Shown here: in pieces, positions 1 to 9,460 of the stretch
Layout of the letters: each line of letters starts with the position of its first letter
How positions within the stretch are numbered: the first letter of the stretch is position 1
Origin: Sphaerospermopsis kisseleviana NIES-73
GTDB lineage: Bacteria > Cyanobacteriota > Cyanobacteriia > Cyanobacteriales > Nostocaceae
Reading direction: 5' to 3'
NCBI RefSeq assembly: GCF_002368075.1
Contig: NZ_AP018314.1
Location: 1,708,925 to 1,772,924, forward strand
Length of the DNA: 64,000 bases
Position numbers and translations under genes: made by a program
Notes under the pieces: generated by a model
The model's input: only the letters and a program-made list of their open reading frames with translations
Databases searched by the model: none
What the model was told of the DNA's origin: nothing

Positions 1-1
1 G

Positions 2-217
2 GGTTTACTTGTTCCCCATGCTGTACGTTTAATGGTGGGAACTGATAACCGTTTTGTTTTGCCTTTTTCTGCTGTTGCTGGTGCTTGGTTATTGATGTTT
101 GCAGATTTATTAGCGCGACTCGGTGCGGTGGAACTTCCTGTTGGTTCGGTTACTGCTTTGTTAGGTTCTCCTTTGTTTATTTGGTTACTTTATCGTCGTG
201 CAGGTGGTTTAGGTTAG
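2..217 (+). CDS. FecCD-family ABC transporter permease, C-terminal end (partial)
   Basis: The gene enters from the left edge and only about 71 C-terminal residues are visible. They include the VPHAVR(L/M) segment followed by two hydrophobic stretches and the PVGSVTALLGSPLFIWLL block typical of the last helices of FecCD/BtuC permeases, which move Fe(III)-siderophores, heme or cobalamin across the inner membrane. The ATP-binding subunit follows 39 bp downstream on the same strand, so the two form one importer operon. The substrate cannot be read from this fragment; an iron chelate is the usual case. Confidence 0.9.
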   Translation, partial: GLLVPHAVRLMVGTDNRFVLPFSAVAGAWLLMFADLLARLGAVELPVGSVTALLGSPLFIWLLYRRAGGLG

Positions 218-250
218 AATTATCAATTATCAATTATCAATTATCAATTA
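218..250. repeat. 7-base tandem repeat (STRR) between importer genes
   Basis: About four tandem copies of the heptamer ATCAATT lie in the short gap between the permease and ATPase genes. The opposite-strand form AATTGAT is expanded at 1954-2004. Such heptanucleotide STRRs are a known feature of heterocystous cyanobacterial genomes. Confidence 0.8.
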
Positions 251-256
251 AAAACT

Positions 257-1033
257 ATGCCTTTAGAATTAGAAAATCTCTCTGGTGGTTACACTGCTTT
301 ACCCATTGTTAAAGATGTGAATTTGTCTTTACAAACTGGTGAATGGTTGAGTTTAGTTGGTGCTAATGGTTCTGGTAAGTCTACTTTATTAAAGTTAGTT
401 AGTCGTATTCTCTCTCCTCAAGGTGGAGTAATTTTATTGGATGGTAAAGCTATTCATTCTCAACCACCTAATTTAGTTGCTCAGAAATTAGCTCTTTTAC
501 CACAACAACAACCTGTTCCTACTGGGTTAACTGTACGTCAATTAGTTAGTTTAGGTAGAACTCCTCATCAAAAATGGTGGCAATGGGAATTAACTGGTAA
601 TGATAAACAAATTGTAGAAACTGCAATTCAAAAAACACAACTTGAAAAATTTAGCGATCGCCTAGTAGAAAATCTCTCAGGAGGTGAAAGACAACGGGCT
701 TTTTTAGCTTTAGCTTTAGCACAAGAACCCAAGGTTTTATTATTAGATGAACCGACTACTTATTTAGATATCAATTATCAACTTCAGTTATTAGAATTAC
801 TCAAAAATCTCAATCTCCAACAACAATTAACTATCGTCACTGTTTTACATGAATTAAATTTAGCTGCTCGTTATAGTTCGAGAATTGCTTTATTAAAACA
901 AGGTCAACTTTGGGAAGTTGGTACACCGGAAACTGTGTTAAACCCAAGTAATATTTCTGAAGTTTTTGGTGTTGAATCTTTAATTATTCAAACTCCTATT
1001 GGTTTACAGGTTTGTGCAGTTTCATCTTTATAA
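257..1033 (+). CDS. ABC transporter ATP-binding protein, iron(III)-chelate/cobalamin type (FecE/BtuD-like)
   Basis: This 258-residue protein is the cytoplasmic ATPase that powers the adjoining FecCD permease. It shows the full ABC set: Walker A GANGSGKST near residue 35, the Q-loop LLPQQQP near 85, signature LSGGERQR near 140, Walker B VLLLDEPT near 160 and the switch His in VLHELN near 195. The length is normal for the family (250-270). It starts with ATG 39 bp after the permease stop, consistent with co-transcription. The substrate-binding protein is not in the window, so the ligand is inferred from subfamily resemblance only. Confidence 0.92.
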   Translation: MPLELENLSGGYTALPIVKDVNLSLQTGEWLSLVGANGSGKSTLLKLVSRILSPQGGVILLDGKAIHSQPPNLVAQKLALLPQQQPVPTGLTVRQLVSLGRTPHQKWWQWELTGNDKQIVETAIQKTQLEKFSDRLVENLSGGERQRAFLALALAQEPKVLLLDEPTTYLDINYQLQLLELLKNLNLQQQLTIVTVLHELNLAARYSSRIALLKQGQLWEVGTPETVLNPSNISEVFGVESLIIQTPIGLQVCAVSSL

Positions 1034-1296
1034 ATTGAGAATTGACAATTGATAATTGACAATTGTTGTACTCAAGTTTTAAAACCTCTCTTTTCTAGGA
1101 GAGAAAATAAAAAATTGCCTATTTCCTCTTCTATTTCTGACTCCTGACCGGGAATTTTAGATTTTAGATTTTGGATTTTAGATTGAAATCAAAGTCTAAA
1201 ATCTAAAAATAAGGTTTCAAGCCTCTTCTTTAAAGGAGAGGATAATCCAAAATCGTCACTCCAAAATCCAAAATTGATTGACTCCTGCTATAACTG

Positions 1297-1953
1297 TCAT
1301 AATTTATCAACAGTTATAAATTCATAACCCTGTTGTAACAGTTGGGGAATCAAAATTTTGATAGTTTCTGCTACATCTTGTCCACCACAAACTCCATCAT
1401 GTAATACTATTAATGATCCATTTTGGACTTGTTTTAAAACTCGGTTCACAACAATAGAAATACCAGGACGCACCCAGTCTTCTGGAACAACACTCCACAT
1501 CACTGGTCTATAATTCCACTGTTGAAATAATTGTAATATTTTGGGTGTGAAAAAACCGTTAGGAGGACGCACATCTCTCACTTGTTCCGGTTGTAATTCA
1601 CAAGCATTATAAATTGCAGTTTGGGTTTTTTCTAAACTCTGTTTAAGTTGAGTTTCTGACAGGGTGGGAAATGAATGATGTTCGTAACCATGTAACCCTA
1701 TCCAATGTCCTCTATCTTTAACAGCTTTAGCAATATCGGGTGAACGGTTAACACAAACACCCAACCAAAAAAAACTAGCTGTAATTTTATAATGTTCTAA
1801 AACCTTCAATACTTGCGGTGTGTATTGAGGATGGGGACCATCATCAAAAGTAAGTGCTATTTTTTTAGTCTTACTATCTCCACACCAAAGACAGTGGGGA
1901 AAAGTCGGTTGAAGTATGCGGTAAACTATCGGAAATAGAGGTGCAAACTGCAT
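1297..1953 (-). CDS. Polysaccharide deacetylase family protein (NodB domain)
   Basis: This 218-residue NodB-homology enzyme is expected to remove acetyl groups from N-acetylated glycans by metal-dependent hydrolysis. Motif 1 is TFDDGPHPQYT near residue 35, with the catalytic base Asp and metal-binding Asp. Motif 2 is LHGYEHHSF near residue 88, with the metal His pair. Motif 3 is RPPNG(F) near 128, and the C-terminal LIVLHDG carries the final conserved His. No signal peptide or membrane anchor is obvious, so its location is uncertain. It stands alone, and the gap just upstream of its start is filled by an STRR. The actual substrate (peptidoglycan or exopolysaccharide) is not indicated. Confidence 0.9.
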   Translation of the reverse strand: MQFAPLFPIVYRILQPTFPHCLWCGDSKTKKIALTFDDGPHPQYTPQVLKVLEHYKITASFFWLGVCVNRSPDIAKAVKDRGHWIGLHGYEHHSFPTLSETQLKQSLEKTQTAIYNACELQPEQVRDVRPPNGFFTPKILQLFQQWNYRPVMWSVVPEDWVRPGISIVVNRVLKQVQNGSLIVLHDGVCGGQDVAETIKILIPQLLQQGYEFITVDKL

Positions 1954-2004
1954 AATTGATAATTGATAATTGATAATTGATAATTGATAATTGATAATTG
2001 ATAA
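1954..2004. repeat. Long STRR, about seven copies of AATTGAT
   Basis: Seven consecutive copies of the heptamer AATTGAT begin directly at the start codon of the leftward deacetylase gene. The leader of that gene is therefore made entirely of repeat, which leaves no room for a conventional ribosome binding site. Confidence 0.85.
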
Positions 2005-2043
2005 TTTGTAATTAAGATTTAATTTTCTGCAATTATCATCATG

Positions 2044-2613
2044 TTAATTAGCCTTCCTAAACTTCCGATATTCCCAAGGATCAACAAATTTTCGATCATT
2101 CCAAACTCCTAGCTTTTGCTGTTGTGCTTGTGCTTCTGCCTGTTGGATGATATCTTTACTGGGACACTTGGTTAAATAAGGACGATAAACTTTAGCTAAA
2201 CCTTCCTCTAACAAAACTTGTTGGATAAAAGTGCCATTTTTTAATCGCACTTCTGCCAATTTTCTACCATAGCGATCGCTTTCTATAATACCCAACTTCA
2301 CGCGATCGCCTGACTGTTTCACCAATTCTTGTACCCGTATTTGTGCTTTTACTCCCCAATTAAATTGATTTATATCCCGAACCCGCCTACTATTTTTTTC
2401 TTTGTTGGTGTGAGGTATTTCTGGTGCATCCACACAAGCCAATCTAACTGTAAATTTTTGATTATCTGCACCTCTTAACACCAATGTATCACCATCACTT
2501 ACCCTTTCCACAACTTCACCAGAGCCAGCAAATAGAATATTACATTCCATCAAACTCACAACAATGAGAACTGCACTTAAAGCAATGATAATTTTTTTAA
2601 TTAATTTATTCAT
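2044..2613 (-). CDS. Thermonuclease (SNase) family secreted nuclease
   Basis: This 189-residue staphylococcal-nuclease-fold protein is predicted to hydrolyse DNA or RNA outside the cytoplasm. The N-terminus has Lys residues followed by a hydrophobic stretch (about residues 8-30) ending in SLMECN. It could be a signal peptide or a lipoprotein signal, with Cys24 as a possible lipidation site. The SNase core has DGDTLVLR near residue 40, RLACVDAPE near 57 and the active-site Arg region ESDRYGRKLAEV near 112, then GLAKVY. The Asp, Arg and Glu positions expected for Ca-dependent catalysis appear intact. The gene has no operon partner. Confidence 0.9.
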   Translation of the reverse strand: MNKLIKKIIIALSAVLIVVSLMECNILFAGSGEVVERVSDGDTLVLRGADNQKFTVRLACVDAPEIPHTNKEKNSRRVRDINQFNWGVKAQIRVQELVKQSGDRVKLGIIESDRYGRKLAEVRLKNGTFIQQVLLEEGLAKVYRPYLTKCPSKDIIQQAEAQAQQQKLGVWNDRKFVDPWEYRKFRKAN

Positions 2614-2726
2614 TTAACGATAACAACAGTGACGACACAGACAATATTGATCTAGATGCTTTAGAAGATGCAGTTGCGGATATTGAACAATATTTAGCAC
2701 AAAAGGACAAAAAACCGAAAAATTAA
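2601..2726 (+). pseudogene. Possible C-terminal remnant of an acidic protein
   Basis: Between two leftward genes, a rightward frame is open for about 41 codons and ends at TAA 2724-2726. It encodes an acidic, helix-prone tail (ALEDAVADIEQYL followed by a Lys-rich end). No start codon precedes it, and several in-frame stops lie just upstream (2586, 2589, 2598). The composition looks like real protein rather than noise, so it is probably the 3' end of a gene whose body was deleted when the nuclease gene came to lie beside it. No family was recognised. Confidence 0.35.
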
Positions 2727-2733
2727 GAATTGT

Positions 2734-3516
2734 TCACCTATGAGTTAATTGTCGCTGGGCTTCATATAACATTAAAGCTGCGGCGATCGCCACATTCAAT
2801 GATTCTACTCCAGGACTAAGGGGAATTTTAACTTGAGTATCTGCCATTGCGGCTAAATCATCTGACAAACCAGCACCTTCATTTCCCAGTAAAATTAAAC
2901 TCGGTTTTTGCCAATCTACGTCCCAATAAGTTAAACTCGCAGTTGGTAAAGTCGCAATTACTTGCATTCCCGCTTGCTGACATTGTTGAACTGTTGCTTT
3001 TAAATCTTCACTTACTGCCTTATTTAAACGAAACCACTGCCCCGCAGATGCACGTAAAACCTTGGGATTATCTAAATCAACACTATCATCACTCAACCAT
3101 AAACCCGACGCACCCGCAGCTGCCGCAGTTCTAATAATAGTTCCCAAATTACCGGGATCTTGCAAAGTTTCCACAGCCAAAACTAACCCACTCCAAGGAA
3201 CTTGGTTTTCCTGTTCACCCCGTTTTGCAGTCGCTACCACACCATCTGGTTGTACTGTAGTTGCGATCGCTGCTAAAACTTCTGTACTGACAATTTCTGC
3301 CCGATTACACTGATTACAAGCCACTTGCCATAATTGAGGATGTGTCTGTTCCCATTGCGGAGTACAGCAAACTACATCTAAAGGATAATCAACCGCACAA
3401 GCTTCTTCTAACAAGTGCGTCCCTTCCAATAAAAATAATTGTTGTCTATGCCTCTCTTTGGTAGAGTGCAACTTGCGGATCTGCTTAACTAGGGGATTTT
3501 GTAAACTGGTCAGCAC
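2734..3516 (-). CDS. TrmH/SpoU family RNA 2'-O-methyltransferase
   Basis: This 260-residue SAM-dependent enzyme methylates a ribose 2'-OH in rRNA or tRNA. The N-terminal about 95 residues form the substrate-binding domain (LVKQIRKLH, LFLLEGTHLLEEA), as in the TsnR/RlmB-like branch. The C-terminal SPOUT knot has LQDPGNLGTIIRTA (motif 1, near 115), LLGNEGAGLSDD (motif 2, near 210) and IPLSPGVESLNVAIAAALMLYE (motif 3, near 230). Length and motif order are normal. It could methylate 23S rRNA, but the sequence does not identify the target nucleotide. It is monocistronic. Confidence 0.93.
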   Translation of the reverse strand: MLTSLQNPLVKQIRKLHSTKERHRQQLFLLEGTHLLEEACAVDYPLDVVCCTPQWEQTHPQLWQVACNQCNRAEIVSTEVLAAIATTVQPDGVVATAKRGEQENQVPWSGLVLAVETLQDPGNLGTIIRTAAAAGASGLWLSDDSVDLDNPKVLRASAGQWFRLNKAVSEDLKATVQQCQQAGMQVIATLPTASLTYWDVDWQKPSLILLGNEGAGLSDDLAAMADTQVKIPLSPGVESLNVAIAAALMLYEAQRQLTHR

Positions 3517-3577
3517 GATTTTAAATTTTAGATTTCGGATTTTAGAATGATCTAAAACCCAATATTATGTTAATAAT

Positions 3578-3658
3578 GCGGAACCCGGGACTTGAACCCG
3601 GAAGCCTTGCGGCACTAGAACCTGAATCTAGCGCGTCTGCCAATTCCGCCAGTTCCGC
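3578..3658 (-). tRNA. tRNA-Leu (anticodon CAG)
   Basis: Read on the minus strand, the 81 nt fold as a class II tRNA. The acceptor stem GCGGAAC pairs with GTTCCGC, the anticodon stem is CTAGA/TCTAG with loop TTCAGGT (anticodon CAG), there is a long variable arm, and the T arm is GGGTTCAAGTCCC. CCA is not encoded. Confidence 0.97.
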
Positions 3659-3733
3659 TGGCTTTTATTATCTTATCACCAATTTCCTATTATTGCGTAA
3701 ATCTTGAAAATTGTCAATATAATTCTTTATAGG

Positions 3734-3858
3734 GAACAGGGGACTGGGGACTGGGGAAGAAGCAGGGGGGCAGGGGACAGGGTGCAGGGGAGAAAAGAGT
3801 TATTTAGTTTTGACTTTTGACTTGATCTTGCCCAATGCCCAATGCCCAATGCCCAATG
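3734..3858. repeat. STRR block upstream of murA
   Basis: G-rich 7-base repeats (GGGGACT units) run from about 3734 to 3790. They are followed by four perfect copies of CCCAATG at 3831-3858. This fills most of the 300-bp gap between tRNA-Leu and murA. Confidence 0.8.
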
Positions 3859-3986
3859 CCCAAAGAAAGAAAATGTAGACAAATCTACTCTTTACTGTAG
3901 AATCGAAACCAACTTCAAACCTTTATTGTTACTTATTTTTTGGAGGTAGGCTTATTAATTCTTCTAGCAGCTTACCAGAGGGCAAG

Positions 3987-5333
3987 TTGTCACCTGAAGC
4001 AGACTCCTCAGTCTTGCAAATTTGGGGTGGACATTCTTTGCAAGGTCATGTAAGAATCAGCGGGGCAAAAAATTCAGCATTGGTAATCATGGCTGGAGCT
4101 TTGCTTTGTTCAGGAGATTGTCGGATTCGCAATGTCCCCTTATTGGCGGATGTAGAACGCATGGGGCAAGTTTTATCCGCTTTAGGTTTGTCCTTAACCA
4201 GACAAGGGGATATGTTAGATATCAATGCCATAGATATCAGCACATCTAAAGCACCCTATGAATTAGTTACCCAACTGCGAGCCAGTTTTTTTGCCATTGG
4301 TCCAATTTTGGCGCGATTGGGTGTAGCACAAATGCCATTACCGGGGGGTTGTGCTATTGGTGCGAGACCAGTTGATTTGCACGTCCGAGGACTGCAAGCA
4401 ATGGGGGCAGAGGTGCAAATTGAGCATGGTATTTGTAATGCCTACGTTCCTGGTAGCAATAAAAGATTGCAAGGAGCGAAAATTTACTTAGATACTCCCA
4501 GCGTTGGTGCAACCGAAACCTTAATGATGGCAGCTACCTTAGCTGATGGGGAAACCATTATTGAAAATGCAGCCAGAGAGCCAGAAGTAGTTGATTTAGC
4601 CAACTTCTGTAATTCAATGGGAGCAAAAATTCAAGGTGCCGGTACAAGTACCATTACCATTGTTGGTGTCGAAAAATTACATTCTACCGACTATACAATT
4701 ATTCCTGATCGCATTGAAACAGGAACTTTTTTAGTCGCTGGCGCAATCACCCGTTCAGAACTGTTACTGTCTCCCGTAGCACCGGATCATCTAATTCCCG
4801 TCATTGCCAAATTGCGAGATATTGGTGTACCGATCATTGAAGAAGGTTCAGACTGTTTGCGAGTTTTACCCGCCGAAAAACTCAGAGCTACAGATATTGA
4901 TACTTTACCCCATCCGGGATTTCCCACAGATATGCAAGCACCGTTTATGGCCTTGCTAACTTTGGCCGAAGGTGACAGTATCATTAACGAATCTGTGTTT
5001 GAAAATCGGCTGCGCCATGCTTCTGAGTTGAACCGCTTGGGGGCAGATATTCGCGTTAAAGGTAATACTGCCTTTGTTCGCGGAGTGCCAATGTTATCCG
5101 GCGCACCAGTAATAGGTACAGACTTACGAGCATCCGCAGCTTTAGTCATTGCTGGACTAGCAGCAGAAGGAAAAACCACTATTCAAGGACTAAAACACCT
5201 AGATCGTGGTTATGACAGATTAGATATGAAGTTACAGCAACTGGGAGCGAAAATTATTCGAGTAAATGAAGCATCGGCAGATGCTGAATTACATTCAAAT
5301 CATCAAATCTCGTCAGCTTCTGCATCTATCTAG
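3987..5333 (+). CDS. murA: UDP-N-acetylglucosamine 1-carboxyvinyltransferase (MurA)
   Basis: The enzyme transfers enolpyruvate from PEP to UDP-GlcNAc, the first committed step of peptidoglycan synthesis in the cytoplasm. Hallmarks are [18 protein letters not shown] at the N-terminus (the Lys-Asn pair binds PEP and sugar), the catalytic-loop Cys in [14 protein letters not shown] near residue 120, and [16 protein letters not shown] with RGYDRLD near the C-terminus. The start is uncertain. Coordinates here use TTG 3987, but a strong GGAGG sits at 3942-3946, ideally spaced for an ATT codon at 3954 that would add 11 residues beginning Asn-Ser-Ser-Ser-Ser. No ATG or GTG is available in that stretch. 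Confidence 0.96.
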   Translation: MSPEADSSVLQIWGGHSLQGHVRISGAKNSALVIMAGALLCSGDCRIRNVPLLADVERMGQVLSALGLSLTRQGDMLDINAIDISTSKAPYELVTQLRASFFAIGPILARLGVAQMPLPGGCAIGARPVDLHVRGLQAMGAEVQIEHGICNAYVPGSNKRLQGAKIYLDTPSVGATETLMMAATLADGETIIENAAREPEVVDLANFCNSMGAKIQGAGTSTITIVGVEKLHSTDYTIIPDRIETGTFLVAGAITRSELLLSPVAPDHLIPVIAKLRDIGVPIIEEGSDCLRVLPAEKLRATDIDTLPHPGFPTDMQAPFMALLTLAEGDSIINESVFENRLRHASELNRLGADIRVKGNTAFVRGVPMLSGAPVIGTDLRASAALVIAGLAAEGKTTIQGLKHLDRGYDRLDMKLQQLGAKIIRVNEASADAELHSNHQISSASASI

Positions 5334-5380
5334 GGTCTAGAGCGTCGATTCAGTAATGCTAGGTAATTTGTTTTTACCTT

Positions 5381-5454
5381 GTAGGGGCGAAGCATTCGAG
5401 TGATAACCTATTGCTGAAACCAGTTCATATTCCGTCCGAATGCTTCGCCCTTAC
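5381..5454. repeat. 74-bp hairpin element with 18-bp inverted arms
   Basis: The left arm (5381-5398, GTAGGGGCGAAGCATTCG) and right arm (5437-5454) are inverted copies with one mismatch, separated by about 38 bp. A related element with the same arm core lies at 18841-18910, and a half-copy starts near 49351. This is a MITE- or REP-like dispersed repeat. Confidence 0.75.
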
Positions 5455-5473
5455 GATTAATGAATCGGTGTTA

Positions 5474-5505
<32 letters not shown>

Positions 5506-5678
5506 GAGAGAATATTAGACAATATTAGAGAATATTAACTTTTGGCTTTTGGCTTTTGCGATTCATATCATGTCCGGTGGAACACTTACGATCTCTGTCA
5601 ACAATAGGTGATTTTTGGACTAACCGATACAAAAAGCTGATTGCTGTTAACTGATAGCTGAATGCTTACCCCAAAACA

Positions 5679-5708
5679 AAAATACCCCCCATTTCTGGAG
5701 GGTATTTT
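5679..5708 (-). terminator. Rho-independent terminator of psbA
   Basis: On the minus strand a 12-bp stem AAAATACCCTCC/GGGGGGTATTTT (one U-G wobble) with a 6-7 nt loop is followed by a T-rich run. It begins 36 bp beyond the psbA stop. Confidence 0.85.
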
Positions 5709-5743
5709 CTTATTTAACTAAGCTTATTAAACCCAGTTTCAGA

Positions 5744-6826
5744 TTAACCGTTGATTGCAGGAGCAGTCAAAGCAACAGGAGCAACTTCACCAGCAGCTAA
5801 GTCTAAGGGGAAGTTGTGAGCGTTACGCTCGTGCATTACTTCCATACCTAAGTTTGCGCGGTTGATTACATCTGCCCAAGTACCGATTACACGACCTTGA
5901 GAGTCAATGATGGACTGGTTGAAGTTGAAACCGTTTAAGTTGAAAGCCATTGTGCTTACGCCCAACGCTGTGAACCAGATACCAACTACTGGCCATGCAG
6001 CCAAGAAGAAGTGTAAGGAACGGCTGTTGTTGAATGAAGCGTATTGGAAGATCAAGCGACCGAAGTAACCGTGTGCTGCAACGATGTTGTAGGTTTCTTC
6101 TTCTTGACCGAATTTGTAACCGTAGTTTTGAGATTCGGTTTCGGTTGTTTCACGAACCAAGGAAGATGTTACCAAAGAACCGTGCATTGCAGAGAACAAG
6201 CTACCACCGAATACACCAGCTACACCTAACATGTGGAAGGGGTGCATCAAGATGTTGTGTTCTGCTTGGAACACGATCATGAAGTTGAATGTACCGGAGA
6301 TACCTAAGGGCATACCATCGGAGAATGAACCTTGACCGATGGGGTAGATCAAGAATACTGCGGTTGCTGCTGCTAAAGGTGCAGAGAAAGCTACGCAGAT
6401 CCAAGGACGCATTCCTAAGCGGTAGGAAAGTTCCCATTCACGACCTAAGTAGCAAGCTACTCCGATCAAGAAGTGGAAAATTACCAATTGGTAAGGACCA
6501 CCGTTATACAACCACTCATCTAAGGAAGCTGCTTCCCAAATGGGGTAGAAGTGTAAACCGATAGCGTTAGAGGAAGGAACAACTGCACCAGAGATGATGT
6601 TGTTTCCGTAGATTAATGAACCTGCAACTGGTTCACGGATGCCGTCGATGTCAACGGGAGGAGCAGCGATAAATGCGATGATGAAGCAAGTGGTTGCTGC
6701 TAACAGGGTGGGGATCATTAATACACCGAACCAGCCGATGTAAAGGCGGTTGTTGGTGCTTGTGATAAATTCACAGAAACGATCCCATACGTTGGCGCTT
6801 TGGCGCTGTTGAATGGTTGCGGTCAT
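5744..6826 (-). CDS. psbA: Photosystem II reaction-centre protein D1
   Basis: This 360-residue D1 polypeptide spans the thylakoid membrane and binds P680, pheophytin, QB and the Mn4CaO5 cluster. I place the start at ATG 6826 (MTATIQQRQ), because longer versions would begin inside the promoter. Counting from there gives Tyr161 (YZ), His190, the Mn ligands Asp170, Glu189, His332, Glu333, His337, Asp342 and Ala344, the QB residues His215 and Ser264, and the iron ligand His272. All are intact. The 16-residue extension after Ala344 is the CtpA-cleaved tail. Residue 130 is Glu, the high-light (D1:2) form. Expression should be light-driven from the promoter at 6885-6913. Confidence 0.99.
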   Translation of the reverse strand: MTATIQQRQSANVWDRFCEFITSTNNRLYIGWFGVLMIPTLLAATTCFIIAFIAAPPVDIDGIREPVAGSLIYGNNIISGAVVPSSNAIGLHFYPIWEAASLDEWLYNGGPYQLVIFHFLIGVACYLGREWELSYRLGMRPWICVAFSAPLAAATAVFLIYPIGQGSFSDGMPLGISGTFNFMIVFQAEHNILMHPFHMLGVAGVFGGSLFSAMHGSLVTSSLVRETTETESQNYGYKFGQEEETYNIVAAHGYFGRLIFQYASFNNSRSLHFFLAAWPVVGIWFTALGVSTMAFNLNGFNFNQSIIDSQGRVIGTWADVINRANLGMEVMHERNAHNFPLDLAAGEVAPVALTAPAING

Positions 6827-6884
6827 GTTTTTATGATTGCTCTGTTTATAATATCGGCGAGTTGTTTTTCTCACCTCTGCACAA

Positions 6885-6913
6885 ATCATAAACTGTGTAT
6901 TTAGTTTTGTAAA
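6885..6913 (-). promoter_or_regulatory. psbA sigma70-type promoter
   Basis: On the minus strand, TTTACA (6908-6913) and TATGAT (6885-6890) are separated by exactly 17 bp. This is nearly identical in layout to known cyanobacterial psbA promoters. Transcription would start near 6879, giving a 5' leader of about 53 nt before ATG 6826. Confidence 0.85.
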
Positions 6914-7040
6914 GAGAATTAAAATTAGTTTTGTTTATAACTTTTATAGATTTTTCTAATGTAGTGGCGTTGACAGAAATGATCATGGGACGGGCAAGAT
7001 GCCTATCCCATAGGATTGGTAGATGATTGATAGGTGAAGA

Positions 7041-7397
<357 letters not shown>

Positions 7398-7510
7398 TTA
7401 CCTAGTATATCTGTTAGAGATTTTAGGGGATAGTTGGGTGAGGTGGCGATCGCTTACCGTGGGTATCGCTTTTTTGCAGAGAAAAAGTTAAGCTGTTGTG
7501 TAATCAGTGC

Positions 7511-8401
7511 ATCTATAGCTTTATTACCAAACCTGCGGATGTCAGTACCAAACGTTTAATTAGTCTCGCACCCAACAACTAGGTAAAATGGGTAACACAA
7601 ATCCCGGATGTAGTTGCTAAAGAAATACTCAATTCTGAATTTCAGTGGATTAGTAGAGAAAGTGATGTACTTATCCGCGCTGAGAGTCAAGAATACAGAA
7701 AATTTCTGGTTCTTAATGAACTGCAATTGCGGTATAAACCAGAAATGCCTCGAAGAATGCGAGCTTATGCAGGACTAGCTGAGGAAAAATATCAATTACC
7801 CACCTATCCTGTACTCATTAACATTCTGAAAACAGGTAATGAAGAAATACCAACTCGATATCAGTCAAATATTGCTGGTTTGGAGGTGCGTCAAGATTAC
7901 CGAGTAATTAATCTTTGGGAAGTAGATGTTAAAATTGCCTTAGAACAACCTTTACCTTCTCTACTGCCTTTTGTACCAATTCTCAAAGGTGGTGAAGATG
8001 AAACTATAATTCGGGAAGCATTGCGTTTATTAAAAGCCGATGAACAGTTAAACCAATTAGAAACAGTTCTGGCTTTTTTTGCTACTTTTGTATTAGATAG
8101 TGCCTTAGTTCAAGAAATCATGAGGTGGGATATGGCTGTTTTACGTGAATCACCTTGGTATCAGGAAATATTGAAACAAGGGGAAAAACAAGGTGAAGAA
8201 AAAGGAGAACAAAAAGGGAAAAGAGAAGAAAGAATCTCAAGTATTGAGTTATCTTTAGAAGTGAAATTTGGCAATGAAGGATTAAAGTTTATGCCGAAAA
8301 TATCAGAAATATCGGATTTTGAAACATTAAAAATAATTCAACGTTCAATTCTCACAGTTGAAAGTTTAGAGGAATTAAGACTGATCATGGAAAACTTGTA
8401 A
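7511..8401 (+). pseudogene. Rpn/COG5464-type putative nuclease gene broken by an in-frame TAG
   Basis: Downstream of 7583 the frame is open for 272 codons to the stop at 8399-8401. The same frame continues upstream with family-like sequence (FITKPADVSTKRLISLAP, then NN, stop, VKWVTQIPD) interrupted only by TAG at 7580-7582, most simply a mutated TGG (Trp). The intact part contains FLVLNELQLRYKPEMPRRMRAY and LPTYPVLINIL, resembling cyanobacterial recombination-promoting nuclease (PD-(D/E)XK) proteins. The C-terminus has a Lys/Glu/Gln-rich coiled segment (KQGEEKGEQKGKREE). A shortened product from TTG 7727 is possible but would lack the N-terminal nuclease portion. Confidence 0.7.
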
Positions 8402-8469
8402 TCATAAATTACTCAAAAAGTGAATTGAGAATCAAGTAATGCGTAAAGAACAATAAAGATCAATATTGC

Positions 8470-9084
8470 TCAAATATTACCAGCTTGAAAAATCTGTTTA
8501 GCAGTCAAATTCAAATCTGGAAAAGTTGGTGATATTATCTTTTCATCATTTCTAAACTGCCTTACTTGATACTCACCATCAATCAATAAATGAATAGATA
8601 TAGTAGGTTGTTTAGGACTACCTATATAACGAATACCTCCTAAAGCTAAATAATCAATAATCCAATATTCAGGAATGCCAATTTCTTCATAATCTCGTAA
8701 TTTAGTTAAGTAGTCATCACGCCAATTAGTGCTGACAACCTCAATAATTAAGGGAATAGAAGCAGCTTGAGTTACAGTTGATTGTTTTTGCCAAAGAGGT
8801 TCATTGACTAAATTAGTCCGGTTTAATAATAGAATATCTGGTAAATAACCTGATTCGCTTTCAGGTGGTTTGACTAATGCTTGTTTAGGAATGGAATAAG
8901 GAAGATTTAATCTATCAAATTCTACAGTTATTTTTCTAGCTGTAAAACCTATGATATCTTCATGTAGTCCTGTTGGTTGTGACATTTCCACAATTACTCC
9001 ATTATGCAGTTCATAGCGTTCTCCATCTGGTTTCCAATCTGCAAATTCTGCAAAGGTTACTGGTTTTTGTAAAACTTGAACCAT
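8470..9084 (-). CDS. Uma2 family (DUF820) putative restriction-fold endonuclease
   Basis: This 204-residue protein is of the Uma2 family, which is hugely expanded in cyanobacteria and has a PD-(D/E)XK fold. It shows the N-terminal TFAEFADWKPDGERYELHNG, a central Asp-Ile segment (YLPDILLLNR) and the IPLIIEVVSTNWRDDYLTKLRDYEEIGIPEYWIID core. In that core the Glu before VVS and the Lys of KLRDYE correspond to nuclease-type residues. The biological role is unknown. A second Uma2 paralogue lies at 17568-18122. The gene is monocistronic and opposed to the broken Rpn gene. Confidence 0.88.
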   Translation of the reverse strand: MVQVLQKPVTFAEFADWKPDGERYELHNGVIVEMSQPTGLHEDIIGFTARKITVEFDRLNLPYSIPKQALVKPPESESGYLPDILLLNRTNLVNEPLWQKQSTVTQAASIPLIIEVVSTNWRDDYLTKLRDYEEIGIPEYWIIDYLALGGIRYIGSPKQPTISIHLLIDGEYQVRQFRNDEKIISPTFPDLNLTAKQIFQAGNI

Positions 9085-9159
9085 GATTTATATACCTTAA
9101 CTTCACCGTTATGGATGATTTAATTATACTTGATAGAAAATGAATTGTCCCAACTATCA

Positions 9160-9300
9160 ACACCAGGGCATCACATCATCTAACCGCAGTTGCAGGGAGA
9201 GTAAAAGAGGCTTAACGGGTAAGGCGGTTAAACAGCTTGTTTCATAAGGGATAGAGCCTGAAAGCCCCGTTGAAAAAAGAGGCATTGAGAGGTATTTATG
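9160..9300 (+). other. Structured-looking non-coding stretch, possible decayed IS605/TnpB right end
   Basis: No reading frame is supported here. The sequence has pairing potential: TAACCGC (about 9180) with GCGGTTA (about 9224), and AACGGG with CCCGTT. It ends in a GGGATA-then-CCCCGTTGAA arrangement that resembles the element at 56160-56300. It may be the remnant of a transposon end or a structured RNA. This rests on pattern resemblance only. Confidence 0.25.
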
Positions 9301-9460
9301 TGTTAAGTAACTTTATTTACTTATTTCGGAATATGTGTAAATGTTTATTTGTAATCAATGCAGCTAAATAAAGTATTTTCAGCATCTTCATGGATATCCA
9401 TAGCTTGTATAATAAATTTTCTCAATTCCCAATAAAATCAGTATTTATATTGATGTATGC

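Noticed and set aside
1954..2004. Tandem heptamers as a CRISPR array
   Set aside because: Units are 7 bp with no spacers; this and the other such blocks are STRRs.
4787..5179. 130-codon antisense frame in murA
   Set aside because: It is a shadow of a well-supported gene in the opposite strand, with no family features.
6289..6564. Arg-rich frames antisense or out of frame to psbA
   Set aside because: D1 is fully conserved in its own frame; these frames are by-products of its codon use.
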